From Solimonas terrae (GTDB lineage: Bacteria; Pseudomonadota; Gammaproteobacteria; Nevskiales; Nevskiaceae): DNA of 64,000 bases. Under the pieces are notes generated by a model. The model made no database searches. It worked only from the letters and a program-made list of their open reading frames with translations, and was not told the DNA's origin. Location: assembly GCF_011067135.1 (NCBI RefSeq), contig NZ_JAAMOW010000001.1, forward strand, positions 124,001-188,000. Reading direction: 5' to 3'. A program made the position numbers and the translations under genes. Shown here in pieces: positions 43,299-51,806 of the stretch. Positions within the stretch are counted from its first letter, which is position 1; every line of letters starts with the position of its first letter.

Positions 43299-45506
43299 AT
43301 GAGCGCAGCGGTTCTTGAAGCCTACCGTGATTTGCCGAAGCTGGTTCGCGACGCAAACCTGATCCCGGCATGGAGTAGCGACGGCAAGACGCTGGGCTTC
43401 GTTGCCGGTGCGCCCGACGCGCGTCAGGCGTGGCGAGTGGATCTGACCAGCGGTGACAAGACGCCGTTGCTCGATGTGCAGCGCGTTCGCGACGCGCTCA
43501 AGGCGGCGACCGGCGTGACGCCGCCGGGAGCCGGACTGCCGTTCGAGGCTTTCGGTTTTGTCGGGCCGGACATGATTGCCTTTGCCATCGGCGCCGATCG
43601 ATTCATGCTGGATCTCAACCGCTTTCTCGTGATTCGTCCGCCGGCGCCGAACATGATCGACACCATGTTCGGTCAGTCGGCCGAGGCGCGCATGACGCCG
43701 CGCACGTTCAAGCGATCGCTGCCGATGGTCGGACAGGTCGATGCCTACGAGGTGATGTCGCCGGACGGCCGGAACCTGCTCTCGATCCAGGACTACAACG
43801 TGTCGCTGCGTTCCGCCTACGACGGTCGCACGCAGGCGCTCACGACCGACGGCACGCGCGAAGTCGAGTGGACGATCGACTGGGCGTTCCCGGGCATGCC
43901 GCCGGTGACGAACTGGTCGCCGCAGGGCACGCACGTCGCGGCCTACATGGTTGACAACCGCGGCGTGCCGGAGGTTTTGTCCATGCACAACCTCGGCAAC
44001 TTCGAGCACAGCAGCCGCTACTACTTTCCGAAGGCAGGCGGCGTCCTCGAAAGTCACCGCCTGTTCGTGCTCGACGTGATGGGCAATCCACCCGTGGAAA
44101 TCCAGCTCGGCGATACGCGCGACCACTATCCGGTATTCGTCGGCTGGCTGCCGGATGGCTCGGAACTGGTCGTGCTGCAGATGAGCCGCGATTGTCGGCG
44201 GATCGACGTGTTCGCCGCCAGTGCGATCACCGGCGCGGTACGCAAGCTGTTCAGCGAAGAAGGCAAAACCTTCGTGCGCATTCACCACGACATCTATTTC
44301 AACCGCAAGCTCGGCTGCAGCTTGACGCCGGACGGTCGCCATCTCCTCTGGCAGTCGGAGCGCGACGGCTGGAATCACCTCTATCAGTACGATCTCGATG
44401 GCCGCCTCGAAGCGCAGCTGACGTCCGGCGACTGGCCGGTGACCGCGGTCGAACGCGTCATCGGCGGTCACGTCTACTTCAGCGCGCACTGCGATCGGAA
44501 GCGTCCTTACGATCTGCATCTCTGTCGCGTTGCGCTCGGCGGTGGAACGGTCGAGCAGCTGACCGAAGGCGAGGGCGTGCATCGCGTCAGCTTCGCGCCG
44601 AATGGCGAAACCTTTCTCGACACGTACTCGTCGGTCAGTGCGCCGCCGGTGACGGCGCTGCGTCGCGTCGACGGCAGCGTGCTGAACGCCGAACTGCTGC
44701 GTGCCGACATCACGCCGCTCGTCGATGTGGGCTACACCGCGTCGGAAGAGTTCTGCGTCAAGGCGGCGGACGGCGAGACCGAGCTCTGGGGCGTGATGTA
44801 CAAGCCGCATGATTTCGATGCCGGCAAGCGCTATCCGGTGATCGAATGGATCTACGGCGGTCCGCAGATCACGATCGCCGAGCACGGCTTCCCGGCGCTG
44901 CCCGGGCGCGCCAACATCGGCATGCGTCTGGCGCAGCTGGGCTGCATCGCGATCATGCTGGACGCGCGCGGCACGCCGGAGCGCAACAAGGCTTTCCACG
45001 ATACCGCTGCCGAGGATTTCCAGGGCACGGTGACTGCCGATCACGCCGCGGCGCTGCGTCAGCTCGCGGAGCGGCATGCCTACATCGACCTCGATCGCGT
45101 CGGTGTGACCGGCGGCAGCTGGGGCGCTTACTTCGGGTTTCGCTGCCTCATCGATCAGCCGGAGGTCTACAAGGCCGCGACGGTCTTTGCGCCCGGCTTC
45201 GATCCGCTGTCCTGCGTGCTCTACGAGTGCTATCTCGGCTTTCCGCAGACCAATCCGGACGGATACCGCAAGGCCGACATCTTCGCGATGGCGCCGCGGC
45301 TCGATCGGCCGCTGATGATCGCCGGCGGCACCGCCGACCACGCGACCTGGCCCGACGCCATCAAGATGACCGAAGCGCTGATCCGCGCCGGCAAGGACCA
45401 CGAATTCGTCGTGTTGCCGGATCAGGTTCATGGCTTCGGCTCCGTGCACCAGGACTATCTGGACAACAAGCAGGCAGCGTTCTTCCGACGCCATCTCGGC
45501 TTCTGA
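43299..45506 (+). CDS. S9-family prolyl oligopeptidase/DPP IV-like peptidase (copy 1)
   Basis: 735 residues. The N-terminal beta-propeller (about 1-480) has repeated W-S-P-Q-G and L-T-P-D-G-R-H-L-L-W-Q-S-type blades. The C-terminal alpha/beta-hydrolase domain has the nucleophile G-G-S607-W-G, the acid in G-G-T-A-D-H, and the His in D-Q-V-H-G-F. No signal peptide is seen, so probably cytoplasmic. ATG 43299 is preceded by CGGAGA at about six bases; a frame extension upstream runs through the operator and is not used. It is the first gene of an operon with a TonB receptor and an M19 dipeptidase. Likely cleaves short imported peptides, often after Pro or Ala. Confidence 0.9.
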   Translation: MSAAVLEAYRDLPKLVRDANLIPAWSSDGKTLGFVAGAPDARQAWRVDLTSGDKTPLLDVQRVRDALKAATGVTPPGAGLPFEAFGFVGPDMIAFAIGADRFMLDLNRFLVIRPPAPNMIDTMFGQSAEARMTPRTFKRSLPMVGQVDAYEVMSPDGRNLLSIQDYNVSLRSAYDGRTQALTTDGTREVEWTIDWAFPGMPPVTNWSPQGTHVAAYMVDNRGVPEVLSMHNLGNFEHSSRYYFPKAGGVLESHRLFVLDVMGNPPVEIQLGDTRDHYPVFVGWLPDGSELVVLQMSRDCRRIDVFAASAITGAVRKLFSEEGKTFVRIHHDIYFNRKLGCSLTPDGRHLLWQSERDGWNHLYQYDLDGRLEAQLTSGDWPVTAVERVIGGHVYFSAHCDRKRPYDLHLCRVALGGGTVEQLTEGEGVHRVSFAPNGETFLDTYSSVSAPPVTALRRVDGSVLNAELLRADITPLVDVGYTASEEFCVKAADGETELWGVMYKPHDFDAGKRYPVIEWIYGGPQITIAEHGFPALPGRANIGMRLAQLGCIAIMLDARGTPERNKAFHDTAAEDFQGTVTADHAAALRQLAERHAYIDLDRVGVTGGSWGAYFGFRCLIDQPEVYKAATVFAPGFDPLSCVLYECYLGFPQTNPDGYRKADIFAMAPRLDRPLMIAGGTADHATWPDAIKMTEALIRAGKDHEFVVLPDQVHGFGSVHQDYLDNKQAAFFRRHLGF

Positions 45507-45541
45507 GCACGACACGACCACGGCATTCCAGGCTACGGAAC

Positions 45542-47974
45542 ATGAAGATCATCAGTCGCGCAGCATCCATGCTCGCCGTTCTCGTTCTCTCCTTTTTCTG
45601 CGTCCTGGACCCGGTCCTTGCGCAGGAGCCGGCACCCACCGGCGACGCACCGAACCGCGATGCCGCCATGGCAGTGCCAGCGTCGGCGAATGCGGCGCAG
45701 GAATCGCAAGGCGACACGGCGGCGTCCCCTGCGCCGCTGCCGACGATTCCGGTGCCGTCTTCCGCGCCGGAGACGCCGCCTGAAACGGCCGATTCCGGTG
45801 ATGCGTCGGCCGGACCGATCACGGAGATCATCGTGACCGCGACCAAGCGAGCCAGATCGGTACGCGACGTTCCCGTGTCGATCAATGCGATCGCCGGCGA
45901 CACGCTGGAAAAGACCGGCGCACGCGACATCCAGGATTACATCGCGACGGTTCCCGGCATCACCATGCAGGACGGCAGCAATGGCGATGCCGGCGGGCGC
46001 AAGATCACCGTGCGCGGTGTCGGCCCGAGCGAGGTCAACGGGGTGTCCGGCAACCAGACCGTCGGGCAATTCATCGGCGACATTCCGATGACCGACCCTT
46101 ACTCCAATTTCGTGACGCCGGATCTCGATCCTTTCGATCTGCAGACCGTGGAAATCCTGAAGGGCCCGCAGGGAACCTACTTCGGTGCGTCGGCGCTGAA
46201 TGGCGCCATCCGCTACGTGCCGAACAAGCCGCAGCTTGACCAGTGGGAGCTGCACGGCTTCAGCGAAGCCCTGAGCATCACCGACGGCGGCATGAACGGC
46301 ACCTATGCTGCGGCCGCCAACCTGCCGATCGGCGACAGCCTCGCCGTTCGCGCGACCGGCGTGCTGCAGAACACGCCCGGCTACATCGACAATCTTCAAC
46401 GCGACCAGAAGGACGCCGACAGTCGCCGCAAGTGGAGCGGCCGTGGCGCCCTGCGCTGGCAGCCGACTGACCGGCTCGACGTGAACCTGATGTACCTCAA
46501 GCAGCACAGCAAAAAGGACGACGTGCTCGATGTCGACAACTCGAACGGCGAGCTGACCAACAACGAGCATCCGGGCCCGAGCAGCATCGAGACCGGTTTC
46601 GATCTGGCGAGCATCGATGCCCGCTACGACACCGGCGCTGCCGGTACCGTCGTCCTGCAGAGTTCCCTGCAGCACAAGGACGCACTTTCCGATCTGGACA
46701 GCACGCTCTTCACCGGTTCCGCGGGTTTGCAGAATTTGCGGGCCTACTCGAAAACCAAGGTCAAGGGAACCACTCACGAGCTGCGTCTGGTTTCGCCGGA
46801 CGATGGCAACTGGAGCTGGATCGTGGGCGCCTTCTATCAGAACTACCACGCCGATGTTTCGACGGACGCGTATTTTCTGGGGACTGCGCTGCCGCTGCCG
46901 CCGCTGCCCATACTCGATCAGATCCTGGGGCCGCGGGGCCTGTCGTACGGTACCGTCCAGATCGCGCCCGAAGCCCGGGAAACGTCGCTGTACGGCGAGT
47001 TGACGCGCACCCTGTTCGACGACTGGGAGCTGACTGCCGGCGCGCGTTTCTACAAGACCCGGATTTCCGGCACCGCCGTGGCGGGTGGCCTGGTCGGCAC
47101 CATCGTCCCGGATGCCGAAATCGATCAACACGACAAAGGCATCAGCCCCAAAATATCGCTGTCCTACAAGCCGTCCAGGTCATTCATGGTCTATGCGACA
47201 CTTGCGCGCGGCTTCCAGTTCGGCGGCATCAACACCAACGTCTCGGGTCTGCCGTTCGACAATCCGCTGACCGGCCCGCCAGTGCCGCCGTCGTTCAAGT
47301 CCAGCAGCCTGTGGAACCGGGAAATCGGCATCCGCACCGACTGGCTGCATCGCAGCCTGCAGGCCGATGTGGTCTTCTATGACCTGGACTGGAACAACGC
47401 GCAGTTCGTGGAAAAGAACGACAATCTGGTCATCGACACCACCTACGTCTCGAATGTCGGCAAGGTCCGCAGCCGCGGTGTGGAAAGCTCGCTGATCTAT
47501 GCGACACCGCTGGACGGCCTGATTCTGAATCTCGCCGCCGGCTACTCGAGCGCCCTGACCGCGACGCCGTACACGGCAGAGGACGGTTCGGAAGTGCCGT
47601 CCGGCACCGTGATGCCGAACAGCCCGCACTGGCAGCTCGCCGGCACCGTGTCGTACGAGCACCCGTTCGGTTCCTGGCTGGTCGGCGGTTCGATCGCCGA
47701 CACCTATACCAGCCGCGCCTACGACACGATTCTTCACGACCACACGATATTCGACTACAGCGCACTCAATCTCGGGCTCAGTCTCGCGCGCCCCGACCTC
47801 GCCGGATCGCCGGCACTCAGCTTCGACGTGACCAATGTGCTCGACAGGCGCGGCGTCGTCGGCCGCGGCACGTTCACGGGCGTTTCCGGCCTGACCGGCG
47901 GCCCGGAAACACCGTCGTACATTTTCATCCGTCCACGCACGTTCGCCCTGCGCCTGTCCTTCGACTTCCAGTGA
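45542..47974 (+). CDS. TonB-dependent outer-membrane receptor (peptide locus 1)
   Basis: 810 residues. Signal peptide 1 to about 27 (V-L-A-Q-E). The linker contains L-P-T-I-P-V-P near 66-72, and the TonB box T-E-I-I-V-T-A-T-K is near 94-102. The plug has R-D-V-P-V-S-I-N-A-I, I-T-V-R-G-V-G and G-P-Q-G-T-Y-F-G-A-S-A-L-N-G-A-I-R-Y. The C-terminus reads S-F-D-F-Q, one residue beyond the usual Phe. It starts 35 bases after the S9 peptidase and overlaps the dipeptidase start by four bases, so receptor and enzymes are made together. Ligand probably a peptide or peptide-like compound. Confidence 0.92.
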   Translation: MKIISRAASMLAVLVLSFFCVLDPVLAQEPAPTGDAPNRDAAMAVPASANAAQESQGDTAASPAPLPTIPVPSSAPETPPETADSGDASAGPITEIIVTATKRARSVRDVPVSINAIAGDTLEKTGARDIQDYIATVPGITMQDGSNGDAGGRKITVRGVGPSEVNGVSGNQTVGQFIGDIPMTDPYSNFVTPDLDPFDLQTVEILKGPQGTYFGASALNGAIRYVPNKPQLDQWELHGFSEALSITDGGMNGTYAAAANLPIGDSLAVRATGVLQNTPGYIDNLQRDQKDADSRRKWSGRGALRWQPTDRLDVNLMYLKQHSKKDDVLDVDNSNGELTNNEHPGPSSIETGFDLASIDARYDTGAAGTVVLQSSLQHKDALSDLDSTLFTGSAGLQNLRAYSKTKVKGTTHELRLVSPDDGNWSWIVGAFYQNYHADVSTDAYFLGTALPLPPLPILDQILGPRGLSYGTVQIAPEARETSLYGELTRTLFDDWELTAGARFYKTRISGTAVAGGLVGTIVPDAEIDQHDKGISPKISLSYKPSRSFMVYATLARGFQFGGINTNVSGLPFDNPLTGPPVPPSFKSSSLWNREIGIRTDWLHRSLQADVVFYDLDWNNAQFVEKNDNLVIDTTYVSNVGKVRSRGVESSLIYATPLDGLILNLAAGYSSALTATPYTAEDGSEVPSGTVMPNSPHWQLAGTVSYEHPFGSWLVGGSIADTYTSRAYDTILHDHTIFDYSALNLGLSLARPDLAGSPALSFDVTNVLDRRGVVGRGTFTGVSGLTGGPETPSYIFIRPRTFALRLSFDFQ

Positions 47975-48957
47975 GCACGCCGGTGACCGATGTACTCCGC
48001 CGCAGCATCGTCTGGGACAACCATGCCTGCATGCCGCTGCGTCCGGACGATCATGATTTTCTGCCGCAGCTCGAGCGGCACAGGGCAGGGGGTGCCACCG
48101 TCGTCGTGCTCAACGTGAGCTGCGATTGCGACGCCATCCTGCGACCTTTCGAGATGCTGGCGGCGTTCCGCAGCTGGCTGGCGTGCCGACCGGACGCGTA
48201 TCTGATCGGCAGCAGCGTCGCCGACATCCTGCAGGCAAAACGCGAAGGCAAGCTGGCCGTGTTCTTCGACATGGAAGGCGGCATTCCGGTACAGGACGAT
48301 CCGGAAGCCGTGGCACGGCTCTACGCACTCGGCGTGCGCTGGATGTTGCTGGCCTACAACGTCGGCAATCGCCTGGGTGGCGGCTGCCAGGAGGAGGACA
48401 CCGGGCTTACCGCACAGGGGCGCCGCGTGCTCGATGTGATGAAGCGCGTCGGCATGGTGCTCTGCTGCACCCATACCGGCGCCCGCACCGTACGCGAGGC
48501 CATGGCGTACATGGAACAACCGGTGATCTTTTCACACTCCAATCCGCGCGCCCTGCATGATCACCCCCGCAATATCCCGGATGAACTGATCCGCGCCTGC
48601 GCCGCCACCGGCGGCGTGATCAACATCAATGGCATCGGCCTGTTCCTCGGTGGCAACGACAACTCCACCGACACCTACGTGCGTCATGTGCGCTACGTCG
48701 CCGACCTCGTCGGTGCGGAGCACGTCGGCATCGGGCTCGACTACGTTTTCGATCGCAGGGAACTGGACGACTTCGTGACCGGCAATCCGCAGATCTTCCC
48801 GCCGGCACTGGGATACGCGGCCGGCATCAGGATGATCGAGCCCGATCGCATCCCGGCGATTGCCGAGGCCCTGCTGGCCGGCGGCTGGAGCGATGCCGAG
48901 CTGGAAGGCTTTCTCGGCGGCAACAACCTGCGGGTTGCGCGCGCGGTCTGGAAATGA
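47971..48957 (+). CDS. M19 (membrane) dipeptidase-like protein, incomplete metal motif
   Basis: 328 residues, GTG start overlapping the receptor stop (GTGA). M19 marks: V-F-F-D-M-E-G-G with the metal-bridging Glu, C-C-T-H-T-G, and P-V-I-F-S-H-S-N-P-R-A-L with the second-site His. The N-terminal metal motif, usually D-G-H-N-D, reads D-N-H-A-C, so the second Asp of H-x-D is missing. The protein may use one metal, bind metals differently, or hydrolyse another bond. No signal peptide, unlike many M19 lipoproteins. In context it would finish breakdown of peptides released by the S9 enzyme. Confidence 0.85.
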   Translation: MSTPVTDVLRRSIVWDNHACMPLRPDDHDFLPQLERHRAGGATVVVLNVSCDCDAILRPFEMLAAFRSWLACRPDAYLIGSSVADILQAKREGKLAVFFDMEGGIPVQDDPEAVARLYALGVRWMLLAYNVGNRLGGGCQEEDTGLTAQGRRVLDVMKRVGMVLCCTHTGARTVREAMAYMEQPVIFSHSNPRALHDHPRNIPDELIRACAATGGVININGIGLFLGGNDNSTDTYVRHVRYVADLVGAEHVGIGLDYVFDRRELDDFVTGNPQIFPPALGYAAGIRMIEPDRIPAIAEALLAGGWSDAELEGFLGGNNLRVARAVWK

Positions 48958-48961
48958 AAAG

Positions 48962-48998
48962 CCCCAGCGAAGCCGCGCTTCGGCGCCGGTTCGCGGGG
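48962..48998 (-). terminator. Intrinsic terminator for the P450/ferredoxin operon
   Basis: CCCC-a-GCGAA (48962-48971) pairs with TTCGC-GGGG (48990-48998), with an inner GCCG/CGGC stem. Read on the minus strand, the hairpin is followed by CTTTTC, so it terminates transcripts from the ferredoxin gene. It may also stop the converging dipeptidase transcript. Confidence 0.6.
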
Positions 48999-49036
48999 GT
49001 GTGTTTCGCCGTCGTGCAGCCGGTTTTTCCGGCAGC

Positions 49037-49231
49037 TCAGTCTTCGCTCACGCTGATCGCGCCCGACGGACATTGCGCGGCTGCCTGACGCACCGCCTCT
49101 TCGAGTTCCTTCGGCACGTCGCCGACCCGCGCCACGGCATAACCTTCGTCGTGCAACTCGAACACCTCTGGGCAGACGCCCAGACAGGCGCTGAAGCCGG
49201 CACAGACCCCGGCGTCGACACGGACTTTCAC
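49037..49231 (-). CDS. Small P450-type ferredoxin
   Basis: 64 residues, GTG start overlapping the P450 stop (GTGA). The Cys pattern is C10-x5-C16-x3-C20-P-E-V-F and, near the C-terminus, Q-C-P-S-G-A-I. The usual [3Fe-4S] ferredoxins serving bacterial P450s have Cys at the equivalents of 10, 16 and the final C-P; Cys20 is extra, so a 4Fe cluster is possible. It should pass electrons to the P450 encoded just upstream. No ferredoxin reductase is in the window. Confidence 0.9.
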   Translation of the reverse strand: MKVRVDAGVCAGFSACLGVCPEVFELHDEGYAVARVGDVPKELEEAVRQAAAQCPSGAISVSED

Positions 49232-50541
49232 TTCGCGCCTCCCGATACCGGATCGAATTCCAGTGCGAGGTGCGTCAAGCCGCGCAGGATGAAGGTCGGC
49301 AGATAACCGTAGCGGCGCGCGCCGGCCGGTCCGTGGACTTTCTCGTTGATGCGGATGTCGCGGGTGCGGTCGAACATGCGGTTCAGCGCGACGACCGCTT
49401 CGGCGCGGGCCAGCGGTGCGCCCGGGCAGGTGTGGCGGCCGCGGCCGAAGGCGACGTTCAGGCGCGCGTCGGCACGATTGAGCTGGAACTCGCCCGGGTT
49501 TTCGAACTTGCGCGCATCGCGGTTGGCGGCGCTGTTGGCGATGTACAGGAAGCTGCCGGCCGGAATGTCGACGCCGCCGACCTGCGTCGGTTTCTTCGCC
49601 AGACGGAAGTCGCCCTTGACCGGGCCTTCGAAGCGCAGGCATTCCTCGACGAAATTTGGAATGAGACTGCGATCTTCGCGCAGGCGCTTCTGCAGGTCGG
49701 GGCGATCACCGACAACCTGGAAGGCGTAGCTGAGCAGTCGCACCGTGGTTTCCTGCCCGGCGGCGAACAGGTTGGCGGCGATGCGCGCGACATCGAGCGG
49801 CGTCGGCACCGACTTGTCGGGGAAGGTGGCCTTCGCCAGACCCGTCAGCACATCGCTGGTCGGGTGGACGCGACGGTCTTCGATGTACGCCGAGAAGGTG
49901 CTGTACAGCCACTCCAGCGGCGAGTGGTGAGCGTCGCGATCCTCGGTGCCGCCGATGGTGGCCTGTTCGCGTTCGTTGCGGATCAGCTGCTGGCGGAACT
50001 TGATGCGATCCTCGGCCGGCACGCCGAGCAGGTCGGAGACCACGAGTACGGCGAAAGGCTGGGCGAAGGCGTCCATGATTTCGCACTCGCCCTTGTCGAT
50101 GAAGGTGTCGATCTGCTGATCGGCCAGCTTCCACATGAACTCCTCGTTTTCCTTGAGGCGCTTGGGCGTGATCAGCGCCATCAGCAGGGCGCGATGATTC
50201 GTGTGCGTCGGCGGGTCCATCGTCGGCAGCTGATCGTAGAACGGCGTCTTGTCGCGCCAGGCCTCGATCAGCCCGGAAATGTCCTCGTTTTCCTTGCCCT
50301 TCAGCGGAATCGGGCAGCCGGCGAACGGACCGGTGGTCGACATGCACGAGGAGAAGCGATCGGGATCGTTGTAGATCTCGAGGGCTTCGTCGTAGCCGGT
50401 GACCATGAAGATGCCCTGATGCGGCTCGCGCAGCACCGGCGACTGCGCCCGGAGGTAATCGAAATAGGGGTAAGGATCGTTCACGAAGCGATCGCTGCGG
50501 AAGAAATCGTGCTTTTCAAACTCGTGCTGCTTATCGTTCAT
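49228..50541 (-). CDS. Bacterial cytochrome P450
   Basis: 437 residues. I-helix A-A-G-Q-E-T-T with the acid-alcohol type Glu-Thr pair, K-helix E-C-L-R (E-x-x-R), and the heme-binding F-G-R-G-R-H-T-C-P-G with Cys372 as axial ligand. ATG 50541 is preceded by GGAG at six bases; the frame extends upstream without P450-like sequence. It forms a two-gene unit with its ferredoxin and is soluble. A substrate cannot be read from sequence. It lies 365 bases downstream of a permease/flavoprotein/amidohydrolase set on the same strand, so it may oxidise the compound those genes handle. Confidence 0.94.
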   Translation of the reverse strand: MNDKQHEFEKHDFFRSDRFVNDPYPYFDYLRAQSPVLREPHQGIFMVTGYDEALEIYNDPDRFSSCMSTTGPFAGCPIPLKGKENEDISGLIEAWRDKTPFYDQLPTMDPPTHTNHRALLMALITPKRLKENEEFMWKLADQQIDTFIDKGECEIMDAFAQPFAVLVVSDLLGVPAEDRIKFRQQLIRNEREQATIGGTEDRDAHHSPLEWLYSTFSAYIEDRRVHPTSDVLTGLAKATFPDKSVPTPLDVARIAANLFAAGQETTVRLLSYAFQVVGDRPDLQKRLREDRSLIPNFVEECLRFEGPVKGDFRLAKKPTQVGGVDIPAGSFLYIANSAANRDARKFENPGEFQLNRADARLNVAFGRGRHTCPGAPLARAEAVVALNRMFDRTRDIRINEKVHGPAGARRYGYLPTFILRGLTHLALEFDPVSGGAK

Positions 50542-50906
50542 GTCGACTCCGTATTCGCGCTTCTGTTTGCGGCGTGAGCGTTCTTCGCCAATGGCCGGGC
50601 TTGCCCGAGGTGGCCGCGGCGTGTGCAGCATGAGCACCATGAGGGTGCCCGCTGTTCACCAATCACCGGTGGCCAGGCAGGCCGCCGCGAAGTATAAATG
50701 AACAGCGGTGTCGTCCAACAGCGACCGGCGCAGCAGCGCGAAAGCCGGCCGGTGTCCTGACCGATGCGGCCGCGATGTCGTCCTGATTTCCGGCGGAACT
50801 GCCATGTGACCGTGCTGGTCGGTGGACCGTGTACTCGATCGGATGCGCCGAAGCTGCCGGGCCCGCGCGGAGTCGTGATCGATCCGCTGGCGTGCGCAGG
50901 CGCCGA
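50542..50906. other. Intergenic region upstream of the P450 gene
   Basis: 365 bases with no defensible coding frame. It contains the widely spaced inverted repeat listed at 50649, an 8-base CACCGGTG palindrome at 50664-50671 within it, and a small AT-rich patch (agtataaatg, 50691-50700). It probably holds the P450 promoter and the end of the EamA transcript. Confidence 0.5.
50649..50708. repeat. 10-bp perfect inverted repeat with 40-bp spacer
   Basis: CCGCTGTTCA (50649-50658) and TGAACAGCGG (50699-50708) are exact reverse complements. The spacing is too long for one dimer site but suits two half-operators, looping, or a long RNA stem. It stands 108 bases upstream of the P450 start. Confidence 0.55.
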
Positions 50907-51806
50907 TCAATTGGCCGCGGCCTGCTCCAGAGTCCGCGCGGCGAGCCGTGACCTCATGGCGACGGCGCCCCCCGAAACCGCCACGATCATCATTCCCAGA
51001 ACGCCGGGGCCATCGGGGATGTGACCGAACACCAGCCATCCGAGAAAGCTGGCCCACACCAGCTGGGCGTACTGCAAGGGAGCCAGCGCCGAGGCTGCGG
51101 TATGGCGATGCGCCGCGGTGAACAGGAAATGGCCGACGCCCCCGAGGACACCGGTGCTGCAGAACAGCGCCAGATGCGTGAGCGGCGGCAGCGGGCCCGT
51201 CCAGAACCACGGCAACAAGGCGCCGTAGCCGACGGCACCGACCAGAGCCGTATAGAACAGCAAGGCGATCGTGCGCTCGGTCGTGGCCAGCACACGCGAC
51301 AGCAACTGGTAGACCGCGTTGGCGGTCGCAGCGCAAATGGCCAGCAGCACGCCCACCGCATCGAGGCCGGCGCCCGGGCGTGCGATCAGCAACACGCCGA
51401 CAAAGCCGGCGACCGCGGCCATCAGGCCGAACCGGGTCACGTATTCCCGCAATACCGGGCCGGCCATGAGCACGACCAGCATCGGCGACAGAAACACGAT
51501 GGCCGTGCTCTCGGCCACCGGCATTCGTTGCAGTGCCAAAGTCAGGCACATCGAGGCGACGGCGAGACAGCCGGCCCGGATCAGGACGAGGTCGGTGCGT
51601 TGCGTCTGGAACAGCCTGCGCCCCTGCGAGGGATACAGGAGCACAAGCATCAGCAGGCATTGCACGATATAGCGAAGCGCCACGACCATCGGTGCCGGAT
51701 AGCGCGCCGCAAGGTACTTGGTGGTCGTGTCCATGCAGGCGAACAGCAGGACACCGAAGCAGAACAGTGCGATGCCGCCGAGCGTGTTTTTCGACGTGGA
51801 CCTCAA
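50907..51806 (-). CDS. EamA-family (DMT) permease
   Basis: 299 residues with about ten hydrophobic helices in two EamA repeats, the pattern of drug/metabolite or amino-acid exporters. I take TTG 51806 as the start because it overlaps the SoxB-like gene's stop as TTGA and leaves a short basic lead before the first helix; no ATG lies in a better place. Coupled to the flavoprotein gene and downstream of the amidohydrolase, it may export a product or import an amine or amino-acid derivative. Direction and cargo unknown. Confidence 0.85.
   Translation of the reverse strand: MRSTSKNTLGGIALFCFGVLLFACMDTTTKYLAARYPAPMVVALRYIVQCLLMLVLLYPSQGRRLFQTQRTDLVLIRAGCLAVASMCLTLALQRMPVAESTAIVFLSPMLVVLMAGPVLREYVTRFGLMAAVAGFVGVLLIARPGAGLDAVGVLLAICAATANAVYQLLSRVLATTERTIALLFYTALVGAVGYGALLPWFWTGPLPPLTHLALFCSTGVLGGVGHFLFTAAHRHTAASALAPLQYAQLVWASFLGWLVFGHIPDGPGVLGMMIVAVSGGAVAMRSRLAARTLEQAAAN

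Noticed and set aside
43299-47974. Lasso-peptide isopeptidase locus (S9 enzyme beside a TonB receptor)
   Set aside because: No precursor peptide, B/C processing enzymes or FecI/FecR pair is visible, and the neighbours (DUF885, M19) point to general peptide catabolism.
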